A stretch of DNA of 64,000 nucleotides from Neptunicella marina (GCF_014270035.1 NZ_JACNEP010000018.1:1-64000); one strand, 5' to 3'; counted from the stretch's first letter, positions 50,116 to 56,856 are shown. Translations and numbers: made by a program. Notes: generated by a model not told the origin, from the letters alone.

Positions 50116-51432
50116 ATGTCCGCAACAAAATTCAGATTTACAGAGCAGGCTCTTTTAAAGTTATCGGGCTCAGACAAGCGAACCAGGTATTATGATTCTC
50201 AAATGCCAGGTCTCATTATTGATGTTCTTCCATCAAATAAGAAAACGTTTCGGGTATACAAGAAGCTTCCCGGAACTCAGAAGCCATTAGCGGTGACTAT
50301 CGGCTCGTTTCCATCAGTTACCGTCGAGCAGGCTCGTAAGCAAGCTAGGAAGGCTATGGCTGATATCGCGGAAGGAATGAACCCAAATGATAGCAAAAGG
50401 CATTTCAGAGCTGCTTCCGTCACACTACAAGCCGTATATAAAGAATATACCCATTCCAGAGAGCTAAAGCCGATTACTTTACGCGGATACGATCAGGTAA
50501 TGGATTGCTATTTTGATGATTGGGCAAAGAAGCGTTTGGCTGACCTTACAGAAAACCGTATTTATCGTCGGCACTGCGAACTGACTAAGCGTAGCCCTGC
50601 GCAGGCAGACTTAGCAATGAGGATGCTTAGGGCTCTTTTTAACTTCGCCAGAGCTGAATACAAATCTTCTGACGGCAGAACTTTATTCCCCTACAACCCT
50701 GTTGCGGTTCTGTCGGAAAAACGTTGTTGGAACAATGTGGCTCGTAAGCAGACACGGCTTAGACCCTCGCAGCTAAAGCCATTTCTAAAGGTAGTTAATG
50801 AAATGCGTAATGAAGCCATTGTTCACAGACAAGACTTTACTGCAACAGTGTGTGATTTCGTAGAGTTTATGACTTATACAGGCCTGAGAAAAACTGAGTT
50901 GCTGGAACTTGAATGGAAAAATGTATTCTTAGACGATCAGCTATTCTGCCTGGATGATACCAAGAATGGTCATGGACTGGAGCTGCCGATCACCAAACCG
51001 CTTGAGGAAATCTTTAAAAGAAGGACTGAATACAGAGTGTCGGGCTTTGTTTTCGGTGCTGAAAACCATCATGGAAGAGTGATGGAGCCTAAAAAGATAA
51101 TCAAGCAAATGAACGAACTAGCTGATGTTTCCTTCACACTTCACGATCTGCGACGAACATTTTGTTCTGTTGCGGAAACAATAGGGGTAGGTACATACAC
51201 ATTGAAACGACTACTTAATCACAAAACCAGCCGCAGCGATGTCACAGCCGGTTATACTGTTCTTACGGCTGAAGAGCTAAGAGAGCCAGCAAATAGAGTC
51301 TGTAAGCGGTTATTAGAGTATGCGGGAATTGAAACTGGCGTGGGTGACAGTTCAATAGAGCAATTGAAACTACAGTTATCAAGTTTGAGCAAAGAACAAC
51401 GTCTTCAACTTATGTCAGCAATGATGGGGTAG
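50116..51432 (+). CDS. P4-type tyrosine integrase of a tRNA-integrated element
   Basis: A 438-residue recombinase with an N-terminal DUF4102-like arm-binding domain (TEQALLKLSGSDKRTRYYDSQ), a SAM-like core-binding domain (about 100-200) and a catalytic domain. The catalytic residues are visible: Arg in TYTGLRKTELLEL, His-x-x-Arg in LHDLRRTF, His in LLNHKTS and the nucleophile Tyr in VTAGYTVL. It starts 163 bases from the tRNA fragment and reads away from it. Short direct repeats GTAGCACAG lie just upstream and could be arm sites. Confidence 0.92.
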   Translation: MSATKFRFTEQALLKLSGSDKRTRYYDSQMPGLIIDVLPSNKKTFRVYKKLPGTQKPLAVTIGSFPSVTVEQARKQARKAMADIAEGMNPNDSKRHFRAASVTLQAVYKEYTHSRELKPITLRGYDQVMDCYFDDWAKKRLADLTENRIYRRHCELTKRSPAQADLAMRMLRALFNFARAEYKSSDGRTLFPYNPVAVLSEKRCWNNVARKQTRLRPSQLKPFLKVVNEMRNEAIVHRQDFTATVCDFVEFMTYTGLRKTELLELEWKNVFLDDQLFCLDDTKNGHGLELPITKPLEEIFKRRTEYRVSGFVFGAENHHGRVMEPKKIIKQMNELADVSFTLHDLRRTFCSVAETIGVGTYTLKRLLNHKTSRSDVTAGYTVLTAEELREPANRVCKRLLEYAGIETGVGDSSIEQLKLQLSSLSKEQRLQLMSAMMG

Positions 51433-51445
51433 GATTAAAACAATA

Positions 51446-51467
51446 GAGGGAGCCATCTGACTCCCTC
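51446..51467 (+). terminator. Hairpin after the island integrase
   Basis: GAGGGAG/CTCCCTC 7-bp stem with an 8-base loop, 14 bases after the stop. No T run follows, so strength is uncertain. Confidence 0.5.
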
Positions 51468-51560
51468 ACACATTAGCTGTACTAGCTCAGAACTGATCTG
51501 ATAGTTACCCGATTTTTTCGGTGCTAGTGTCAGCTTAGATTTGAGCTAAGTTCTTTTCCG

Positions 51561-51746
51561 CTAATTCATATTAGCGGATTTTTGTAGCAGTTCAGCTTGC
51601 TTCACAATGGAATTCTGAGATTCAACAGCTCTGTCAATAACACGGCTGTATACTTTTTTCTTTTTAGACGAGTCGGCGTTGCGGACAAACTCAGACAGGC
51701 TGGAGTTGTATTTGGTTGTCTGGCCGTTTTTAAACCTGTCAAACAT
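51561..51746 (-). CDS. Small basic island protein, unknown
   Basis: 61 residues (start at the ATG at 51746, about 7 bases after GGGAG; two ATGs lie just upstream). It is soluble, helical and Lys/Gln/Ser-rich, with no family recognised. Its start overlaps the stop of the 32-codon ORF upstream by 8 bases, which suggests translational coupling. It lies between the integrase and the putative origin. Confidence 0.55.
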   Translation of the reverse strand: MFDRFKNGQTTKYNSSLSEFVRNADSSKKKKVYSRVIDRAVESQNSIVKQAELLQKSANMN

Positions 51747-51837
51747 CATCATTCTCCCATTTGATTGCCCAATTAATGAGGCTCTTCTTAGCAAACTTAA
51801 TGGCTTCTAGTTCAATATGCTTTTCTTCTTCAGTCAT
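51739..51837 (-). CDS. Very small coupled ORF (32 codons)
   Basis: A 32-residue helical, charged peptide beginning MTEEEKHIELEAIKFAKK. The ribosome-binding site is weak. The support is its overlap with the next start (ATGTTTGA) and the sensible amphipathic composition. It may be a leader peptide rather than a functional protein. Confidence 0.4.
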   Translation of the reverse strand: MTEEEKHIELEAIKFAKKSLINWAIKWENDDV

Positions 51838-51867
51838 CTCGTGGTTTGCAACCGATACAGCTGATAC

Positions 51868-51876
51868 TTATACACA
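51868..51876 (+). promoter_or_regulatory. DnaA box
   Basis: TTATACACA matches the TTATNCACA consensus exactly. It lies beside an AT-rich tract (about 51,890-51,930) and the iterons, so it is read as part of a replication origin. Confidence 0.6.
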
Positions 51877-51974
51877 TACAGTAACGTTCAGTAATAGATA
51901 AATAAATAAAAACTAAAAGATAACTAATAGCGACCCTCTACAGCCAAAGCATATCAAGGACTTCACAGGAGATA

Positions 51975-52110
51975 GAACTTTTTTGATACACATTGAAAAC
52001 CTTTCTCGTACATGGAAAAGTCGCTATTGAACCTTTTTCGTACACACGGCGAACTTTTTTCGTACACACGACGAACTTTTTTCGTACACAGCGACACCCG
52101 CTCGTACAGG
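51975..52110. repeat. Iteron array, putative replication origin
   Basis: Five degenerate direct repeats of about 22 bases with consensus GAACTTTTTTCGTACACACG start at about 51975, 51996, 52029, 52051 and 52073; the last three are spaced exactly 22 bases, two helical turns. A partial CTCGTACAGG follows at 52101. The array ends 30 bases from the stop of the RepA-like gene and is preceded by an AT-rich tract and a DnaA box, the standard layout of an iteron-controlled plasmid origin. Confidence 0.7.
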
Positions 52111-52139
52111 CCTTGCCCAATTACCCAATTTGAATGATG

Positions 52140-52961
52140 TCATGAAGCCAGTTGTAGTGGTTGAACCGCTGTTCTTCCGCTTCTGAAGGCTATTCCTTTG
52201 TCCCTTACTTCAATAGAACATGTAGGTAGGCAATGTACTACATTCCCTAATGCCTTAATGACACGTTGTTTGAATTCGTAAAGGTTCTTGCAGCGACAAC
52301 GTTCAGTAAATAGTACAGCTTCAAGAGTGGACCAAAGGATAAATTTGCTTCTTTTGCTGCCCTGTTGATTCATCGAGTAAGTCTTCATGTTCAAAAACAG
52401 GTATAAGTCGATTCCCAGTGGAGACTGGAGTTGATAAAGCAGCTGAAAAGCTCTGAAGTCGATCGGCATAGGATTCTTGATATCCTTCAGTGAGTAAGAC
52501 TTAGTTACTTCTTTTGTATTCATTTCTGCTGCCGTAAATCGTTCATCGTTGAAGATCTTCATTTTGAGAGCTGAGCGGAAACTAGAGTAAAAGTTGGTCA
52601 GCTGGCAGGAACCACTTTGCTCTTTGCCTATAACGTCAAGAAATACCTGTCTTTGCGATTTGCCAAGTTCTTCCTCAATTACTTTTTCTATTCCTGTGGT
52701 GTTTTCAAGTTTCTTAAATTGAGTTTGCCAGTAACAAATGCTTATTCGGCCAAATGTACCGCTTGGAATACCGCTTTCGAATTCCAACTTTAAAGTTCTC
52801 CTGGCGTTTTCTTTTTCTGCTGAAGTTATCGATACGGTTTGGTTCTGACCCAATGGTAGTAGAACCGGATCGATCAGCACCATCGGATAGTAAGCTATAT
52901 ATTTTTTAGGGACATCTTCACAAAAAGATAACTCTCTAATTAATTCGCTCGCTGATTTCAT
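52140..52961 (-). CDS. RepA-like replication initiator
   Basis: 273 residues from the ATG at 52961 (a TTG precedes it). The middle and C-terminal parts resemble the plasmid RepA_C family. GTFGRISICYWQT fits the family's GSIPRLLLAWL-type helix. SPLGIDLYLFLNMKTYSM fits the LDLYLWLTYRM-type segment, followed by a basic FKQRVIKALGNV helix. Iterons follow directly downstream. It probably binds the iterons to start replication of the excised element. Similarity was judged by eye, so an unrelated DNA-binding protein is not excluded. It is co-transcribed with the AlpA-like gene. Confidence 0.65.
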   Translation of the reverse strand: MKSASELIRELSFCEDVPKKYIAYYPMVLIDPVLLPLGQNQTVSITSAEKENARRTLKLEFESGIPSGTFGRISICYWQTQFKKLENTTGIEKVIEEELGKSQRQVFLDVIGKEQSGSCQLTNFYSSFRSALKMKIFNDERFTAAEMNTKEVTKSYSLKDIKNPMPIDFRAFQLLYQLQSPLGIDLYLFLNMKTYSMNQQGSKRSKFILWSTLEAVLFTERCRCKNLYEFKQRVIKALGNVVHCLPTCSIEVRDKGIAFRSGRTAVQPLQLAS

Positions 52962-52986
52962 CAAACATTTTCATCCATCACGCGAA

Positions 52987-53208
52987 CTAATCATTTGTTT
53001 TCTGATTATCTATCCACTTGTCAAAATCTTTGGAGGGAAAAAGCAGTTTACCGTTCATCTTTATATAAGGAGGGACAGGATTGCATTCACCATACAGTCG
53101 GTTTCTGTATATGCGATTGTAAATAGTTCTTTTGCTAGAACGGAGTATGGCGGCGACTTCCTCTAGCAAATAGAAGTCTGGCTTGGTTTTTGATAGTCGG
53201 TTTATCAC
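52987..53208 (-). CDS. AlpA/excisionase-type helix-turn-helix protein
   Basis: 73 residues with GTG start behind GAGG. A MerR/Xis-like HTH is visible (YLLEEVAAILRSSKRTIYNRIYRNRLYG), followed by KMNGKLLFPSKDFDKWI, the typical wing and C-terminal helix of AlpA and excisionase proteins. Such proteins direct excision or activate the integrase or rep genes of islands. It lies 25 bases upstream of rep on the same strand, with a perfect 12-bp inverted repeat just before its RBS. Confidence 0.8.
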   Translation of the reverse strand: MINRLSKTKPDFYLLEEVAAILRSSKRTIYNRIYRNRLYGECNPVPPYIKMNGKLLFPSKDFDKWIDNQKTND

Positions 53209-53221
53209 GGTAGTTACCTCG

Positions 53222-53255
53222 GTTCACTGGTAATGCTCAATATTTACCAGTGAAC
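53222..53255. promoter_or_regulatory. Perfect 12-bp inverted repeat before the AlpA-like gene
   Basis: GTTCACTGGTAA (53222-53233) and TTACCAGTGAAC (53244-53255) are separated by 10 bases and end about 14 bases before the GTG start. It could be an operator for a dimeric regulator or an RNA hairpin next to the ribosome-binding site controlling alpA-rep. Confidence 0.6.
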
Positions 53256-53366
53256 TTACTACCTATTGTTTTTTGGTGTGGCCAAAAAGTAGGGGAGACT
53301 TACAATACCCTTTTTTATATCCAGCATGTATGAAAAAACAGTATTTATAACAATCCCATTTATCAG

Positions 53367-53384
53367 AATTAGGCATGCCTAATT
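53367..53384. promoter_or_regulatory. GGCATGCC palindrome, copy 1 (variant)
   Basis: AATTAGGCATGCCTAATT, a perfect 18-bp palindrome differing from the other three copies by one symmetrical base pair. It lies between the 35-codon gene and the alpA-rep genes. The symmetrical change preserves the palindrome. Confidence 0.65.
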
Positions 53385-53407
53385 TTTGAAGAGGGGTCCT
53401 TAGAAAA

Positions 53408-53515
53408 TTACTTGTGGTTGTCGATTGGTAGTTCTTTTCGATTAATATGAAAAAGGACAGCAAAAAAAACAACTACCCCCAGCATGAGTGCGCAGCTAGC
53501 AATGACAGGTCCCAT
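53408..53515 (-). CDS. Small single-helix membrane protein (35 aa)
   Basis: A 35-residue protein beginning MGPVIASCALMLGVVVFFAV with one membrane helix and a short basic cytoplasmic tail. AGGAG precedes the ATG by 6 bases. The start follows the stop of the upstream 38-codon gene by one base, so the two are translated together. I know no homologue. Confidence 0.6.
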   Translation of the reverse strand: MGPVIASCALMLGVVVFFAVLFHINRKELPIDNHK

Positions 53516-53516
53516 A

Positions 53517-53633
53517 TTAAACTCCTAAATCAAGTACCTTATAAAGGTCATTCTTAAAAGTGTCGTAGCGTTTGGTGGTGCGAATAGCGAGAAATAACAA
53601 TACCCACGTTAATAGCATAGCATCAGACGTCAT
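53517..53633 (-). CDS. Small single-helix membrane protein (38 aa)
   Basis: A 38-residue protein with one hydrophobic helix (AMLLTWVLLFLAI) followed by a charged tail (RTTKRYDTFKNDLYK). It has a weak RBS. It lies 24 bases downstream of palindrome copy 2 and overlaps functionally with the next small gene. No family recognised. Confidence 0.5.
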   Translation of the reverse strand: MTSDAMLLTWVLLFLAIRTTKRYDTFKNDLYKVLDLGV

Positions 53634-53656
53634 TGGTGATCTCTGCTGACTCAAAT

Positions 53657-53674
53657 AATTTGGCATGCCAAATT
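53657..53674. promoter_or_regulatory. GGCATGCC palindrome, copy 2
   Basis: AATTTGGCATGCCAAATT, identical to copies 3 and 4. It lies between the 78-codon gene and the pair of small membrane genes. Confidence 0.7.
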
Positions 53675-53911
53675 TTAAAGGAAAGTATCATACAGCTCAC
53701 CTCTTGACTGAGCTTCTTCAGCCTCTTGGCGGCTCATATACTCGCCATCAGCAATAACATTACCCGTACCATCATCTAACATATCGAGTTGATCTTCGTC
53801 ACTTGAGTTACTTCTTGGCAGGGGATTGCCATTGCCATCTTCATCAAAAATCATTGCTACAGCCATGCCCGCTGCAAACTGTGCACTAGTTTTTAGTATC
53901 TTGCCAAACAT
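53675..53911 (-). CDS. Small acidic protein of unknown function
   Basis: 78 residues from the ATG at 53911 behind GGAGG (the frame extends 12 codons upstream through the palindrome, without support). A short hydrophobic N-terminus (SAQFAAGMAVAMIF) is followed by an Asp/Glu/Asn/Gly-rich tail containing DEDGNGNP and DDGTGNVIADGEY. Family not recognised. It is divergent from the XRE gene with a palindrome copy directly before its RBS. Confidence 0.6.
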   Translation of the reverse strand: MFGKILKTSAQFAAGMAVAMIFDEDGNGNPLPRSNSSDEDQLDMLDDGTGNVIADGEYMSRQEAEEAQSRGELYDTFL

Positions 53912-53924
53912 ATTTACCTCCGAG

Positions 53925-53942
53925 AATTTGGCATGCCAAATT
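53925..53942. promoter_or_regulatory. GGCATGCC palindrome, copy 3
   Basis: AATTTGGCATGCCAAATT located 13 bases before the 78-codon gene, in the divergent region shared with the XRE regulator. The position suits repression of the leftward gene. Confidence 0.7.
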
Positions 53943-54025
53943 TCCAAGCTAAGGAATCCTGAGTATCTAGGTCATATTAAAGCTAAGAAAATCTTAGTTT
54001 TCAATAGCCAATCTCTTACACTGAA

Positions 54026-54295
54026 TTGAAAACTAATGATGGTTCACCGCTTCCAATGCGGTTAAAGCAGGCAAGATTACAGAAAGGTTTGTCCCAAAAG
54101 CAGCTAGGTATACTGGCGGGCATGGACAAGTTTTCTGCGTCTGCACGTATGAATCAGTATGAACGTGGCGTACATACGCCGGACTTCAAGACCGCTTTGG
54201 CATTGAGCAAAGTATTGGAAGTGCCAACCGCCTTCCTGTTTTGTGTGGAAGACGAGTTGGCTGAAAATATATTGGATTGGTCTATCAGCGATTAG
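54026..54295 (+). CDS. XRE-family (Cro/C1-type) transcriptional regulator
   Basis: 89 residues from a TTG at 54026 (an ATG ten codons later is the alternative). The HTH is clear: MRLKQARLQKGLSQKQLGIL, then SASARMNQYERGVHTPDF. It is the only repressor-like gene in this part of the island and is divergent from the small-gene cluster. The palindromes nearby are candidate binding sites, including one starting right after its stop codon. Confidence 0.88.
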   Translation: MKTNDGSPLPMRLKQARLQKGLSQKQLGILAGMDKFSASARMNQYERGVHTPDFKTALALSKVLEVPTAFLFCVEDELAENILDWSISD

Positions 54296-54313
54296 AATTT
54301 GGCATGCCAAATT
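54296..54313. promoter_or_regulatory. GGCATGCC palindrome, copy 4
   Basis: AATTTGGCATGCCAAATT beginning on the first base after the XRE stop codon and followed by TTATT. As RNA it can fold into a 7-bp stem with a CATG loop, so here it could also act as a terminator. Confidence 0.65.
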
Positions 54314-54576
54314 TTATTGACCGATTAAGTGAGTGAATTTCAAAATCTTCCAATCGGAACAACAGTCCGCCTTAGTAAGAGAGTAATCAAGAGTCTTGCT
54401 GAAAGTCTCAAATTTGCCATTTGCTGCCGCTCAGATGCGTAATACCAAACGACAGGAATGAGCGAATTGCGGTCATATGGTTTAAGTTCACCTACCGTAT
54501 CAAGAACTGAATAAGCGGAGATTCACATAGCGCTATTCAAATTTTTTTAAAACATAGAAACATTACCTTCGATATT
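54314..54576. other. Intergenic region between the XRE gene and intI
   Basis: 263 bases without an ORF or clear repeat. It separates two converging genes. No copy of the tRNA repeat and no attC-like core is visible, so I see no junction between island and integron here. Confidence 0.45.
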
Positions 54577-55536
54577 TCATCTCACATCCATCGGACTTAT
54601 TGCACCTGACTTATGTTTACCTAAAACATGAGTATAAATTTGGGTGGTTTTAACGTCATCATGCCCCAGTAATTCCTGAACCACTCTAATGTCATGCCCT
54701 GTTTCAAGTAAGCGAGTTGCGAAGCTATGCCGAAAAGTATGTGATGTAACCCGCTTCAAAACTCCAGCCTCTTGAACTGCTTTTCTCAACGCTTTGCGAA
54801 ATGCTGTTTGATGCAGATGATGGCGGCAAACATATCCGTCATAGGGATGTACGCATCGAGTGGTTGAAGGAAAAACATATTGCCATGACAAATTAGTTGC
54901 AGCTTTTCCATATTTACGAAGCAGTGAAGATGGCAGCGATGTCAGGCCGTACCCTTCATTAATGTCCTTTTGGTGGATGCTCTCTACTTTTTTAATTTGT
55001 TTGGCTATGGCATCTTTCGCCAATTCAGGGAACAGCGTCACAAGGTCTTTCTGACCTTTTGAACGGAAGATAAAAATAGTGCTTCGTTCAAAGTCAAAAT
55101 CCTTTAAACGTAACTTTAGCACCTCAGATATGCGGAAACCTCCGCCATACATGAGTATGCCAATCGTTTTATGAACACCTTGCAGCTTATCAATAATAGC
55201 AATCGCGTCTTTATGGCTTAGCACTTCAGGAACACGAACAGGCGTCTTAGCAAACTGAAAAGACATGTTGGTCAAATCCATTTCAAGTACATGACGATAC
55301 ATAAAAATAACGGCACATAAGGCCAGGTTTTGCGTGGTTGGTGAGACTTTAACTTCGATAGCTAGATGCGTTAAAAACTGCTCAACCTCTAATTCACCCA
55401 TGTCTTTAGGGTGGCGCTTGCCATTGAAATAAATAAATCGTCGGATCCAATGCAGGTAGGCTTTTTCTGTTTTCAGACTGTAATGCTTAGTTCGTAAAAC
55501 CACTCTAATAGATTCTATAAATGGCGAGCGGGACAT
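54577..55536 (-). CDS. intI: Integron integrase IntI
   Basis: 319 residues from the ATG at 55536 behind AAGG; typical IntI length (about 320). The catalytic residues are present: Arg in GGGFRISEVLKLR, His-x-x-Arg in HTFRHSFATRLLE, His in LLGHDDVKTT and Tyr in QIYTHV. The IntI-specific insert between the catalytic motifs is present (LSWQYVFPS, then CRHHLHQTAFRKALR), which separates it from XerC/D. The residues just before the catalytic Arg are GGGF where most IntI have GTGL or GSGL. It faces away from the cassette array, and a LexA box lies upstream. Confidence 0.95.
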   Translation of the reverse strand: MSRSPFIESIRVVLRTKHYSLKTEKAYLHWIRRFIYFNGKRHPKDMGELEVEQFLTHLAIEVKVSPTTQNLALCAVIFMYRHVLEMDLTNMSFQFAKTPVRVPEVLSHKDAIAIIDKLQGVHKTIGILMYGGGFRISEVLKLRLKDFDFERSTIFIFRSKGQKDLVTLFPELAKDAIAKQIKKVESIHQKDINEGYGLTSLPSSLLRKYGKAATNLSWQYVFPSTTRCVHPYDGYVCRHHLHQTAFRKALRKAVQEAGVLKRVTSHTFRHSFATRLLETGHDIRVVQELLGHDDVKTTQIYTHVLGKHKSGAISPMDVR

Positions 55537-55556
55537 AATATTACCTTCAAATAACA

Positions 55557-55572
55557 CTGTACATAAAAACAG
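55557..55572 (-). promoter_or_regulatory. LexA (SOS) box upstream of intI
   Basis: CTGTACATAAAAACAG fits CTGT-N8-ACAG exactly and lies 20 bases before the intI start codon. SOS control of intI by LexA is established for class 1 and Vibrio integrons. Confidence 0.75.
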
Positions 55573-55587
55573 GTGTAATGCAGGTTT

Positions 55588-55617
55588 TTGAAAAATGCCA
55601 ATATCGCTTCCTATTAA
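55588..55617 (+). promoter_or_regulatory. Candidate cassette promoter Pc
   Basis: TTGAAA (55588-55593), an 18-base spacer and TATTAA (55612-55617) point into the cassette array. This is a plausible sigma-70 promoter but not unique in AT-rich DNA. Confidence 0.35.
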
Positions 55618-55714
55618 ATAAATTTCTTAGGACTCACTTTGTTTTTCAGAAAATCGCTAAGTTATTAATTTAATTATGGAAAACATTTTACCCATGGTTT
55701 TTAATAGGAAGCGA
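55604..55714. repeat. 15-bp inverted repeat between intI and the array
   Basis: TCGCTTCCTATTAAA (55604-55618) and its exact complement (55700-55714) are 81 bases apart. The left arm overlaps the -10 of the Pc candidate. Such a long perfect repeat could fold in the leader RNA or mark a lost or foreign insertion. Confidence 0.6.
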
Positions 55715-55840
55715 GAAAGTCTCGTTAAAGTCAGGCTCCTTTTGTTTTTTAGTTCTGCGGCAGGTTTGGCTGAATTGAAGTAGAAAATACGTAATAAAAT
55801 CATAAGGTAAGCACTAAAAATGACGAATAAAATAATCAAA

Positions 55841-55884
55841 CCGAGCAGTTGAAAATGCGAAATGCTCGTTAATAAGCGTTAGGT
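55841..55884 (+). other. Candidate attI recombination site
   Basis: The core GTTAGGT at 55878-55884 is the left end of cassette 1 (cut between G55878 and T55879). Just upstream lie a CGAGCA/TGCTCG hairpin and GTTAATAAGC. No attC fold is present, and it is the core nearest intI, as expected for attI. The 342 bases between the intI start and this core are longer than usual. The left border of attI is not defined. Confidence 0.55.
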
Positions 55885-55894
55885 GTACTGGTAG

Positions 55895-56314
55895 ATGCAG
55901 CCAAGATTAGAGATCGAATTTTTACGAGATGAACCTTCGAAAATATGGATAACTGCGTGCAATGAAGACTTCGCAGGAAAAACTGAGCAATACTTAAATG
56001 TTCAGCTTTTGGAAGAATTTGCTAATCAATTATCAGTTTTTCCTCAATCTAATTCAGATGAAGTAATCTTTAAAACTGGTGATGCTGACTCAAGTTATGG
56101 TTATTGCGAGCTTAAATTTCATTGCTTCGATTCAGCTGGTCATACTGCAGTGCTAGTCTTTGTCTCAAATGACAACGCATGTACAGCAAAATTTACCGTT
56201 CAATTCGAAACCTTGGCATTGGATACCTTTGTGTCCTCTATCAAGTTTTCTCTAAAATCAGGCTCAGGTGTTTCAGAATTAGTTGGTATAAAGCCGTATA
56301 CACAAAACGTGTAA
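55895..56314 (+). CDS. Cassette 1: unknown 139-aa protein
   Basis: Only gene of cassette 1 (55879-56412, 534 bp). It is a soluble, acidic, beta-rich protein starting MQPRLEIEFLRDEPSKIW. No signal peptide or motif is recognised; general look resembles immunity-type proteins, which is only an impression. The AGG inside the cassette core may act as its ribosome-binding site 11 bases upstream. As first cassette it is the most likely to be transcribed from Pc. Confidence 0.75.
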   Translation: MQPRLEIEFLRDEPSKIWITACNEDFAGKTEQYLNVQLLEEFANQLSVFPQSNSDEVIFKTGDADSSYGYCELKFHCFDSAGHTAVLVFVSNDNACTAKFTVQFETLALDTFVSSIKFSLKSGSGVSELVGIKPYTQNV

Positions 56315-56318
56315 GTAC

Positions 56319-56418
56319 ACCTAACAAACCAAGTCAGCGGGACACTAACACGTAGGCTCCCGTCACTTCGTTCCGTATTTTAGCCTACGTGTTATTGCCC
56401 CTGCTTGGGGCGTTAACT
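56319..56418 (+). other. attC site of cassette 1
   Basis: R'' ACCTAAC, complementary to the cassette start TTAGGT, and R' GTTAACT, with a long imperfect hairpin (ACACGTAGGCT/AGCCTACGTGT) between. 100 bases; the cut falls after G56412. Confidence 0.88.
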
Positions 56419-56433
56419 GTCTTTAGGAATCAT

Positions 56434-56856
56434 ATGGACTGGGATATTTTCATAAAAGCTATCGGAATACTGGTTACCTTAATACTTGGAATAGCTCAAC
56501 TACGTGCAAAACATCCGACCCAAGCGCTGAAAGATGCACTTAAGGATGATCTCGAAATTCTGAATAAAATGAAGCCAGAAGACTATGGATACAAAATTGT
56601 GCAATCTCACATAAAACTTGGAATTCTTGCTACCTACACGGTTTCACGTAAACGTTGGTATTACGTATACAATTGGGATGACTTGTTCATTGGTGGGTCA
56701 ATAGCCGGAATCTTCACATATTGGACTCTAGTACTTATTGAGCAAGGAAACTTTTGGGGGTTTATGACGGCATTTTGTGCAATTGTTGGTTTCGGGATGA
56801 TTCCCGATGCTTTTAAACAAGTTAGCGCTAAAACAGATGAAAGCCGTGACAGTTAA
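56434..56856 (+). CDS. Cassette 2: small membrane protein, 140 aa
   Basis: Gene of cassette 2 (56413-56945, 533 bp). Start at the ATG behind AGGA; the frame runs back into attC without meaning. Three membrane helices are likely: residues 5-20, about 88-106 and 111-126, with a charged loop between the first two. No family recognised. The stop codon lies inside the R'' core. Confidence 0.75.
   Translation: MDWDIFIKAIGILVTLILGIAQLRAKHPTQALKDALKDDLEILNKMKPEDYGYKIVQSHIKLGILATYTVSRKRWYYVYNWDDLFIGGSIAGIFTYWTLVLIEQGNFWGFMTAFCAIVGFGMIPDAFKQVSAKTDESRDS

Noticed and set aside
51975-52110. Repeat cluster considered as a CRISPR array
   Set aside because: Units are 22-bp direct repeats adjacent to each other without unique spacers of constant length, and no cas gene is near.
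51938-52120. 60-codon minus-strand ORF through the CGTACAC repeats
   Set aside because: Its sequence is a translation of the iterons (repeated Val-Arg/Tyr-Glu-Lys units) and it has no ribosome-binding site.
53263-53472. 69-codon minus-strand ORF over the first GGCATGCC palindrome
   Set aside because: It has no ribosome-binding site, contains the palindrome, and overlaps the better supported 35-codon membrane gene in another frame.
54314-54576. Right end of the island placed between the XRE gene and intI
   Set aside because: No copy of the tRNA-Ile2 repeat, such as its T-arm or anticodon segment, was found there by eye.
55657-55839. 60-codon minus-strand ORF in the intI-attI spacer
   Set aside because: Hydrophobic start but no ribosome-binding site, and it covers one arm of the 15-bp inverted repeat. 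Possible but unsupported.
55841-55884. attC of an additional cassette before cassette 1
   Set aside because: There is no R'' core paired with an earlier cassette start and no L''/L' arms; only a short hairpin near the core.
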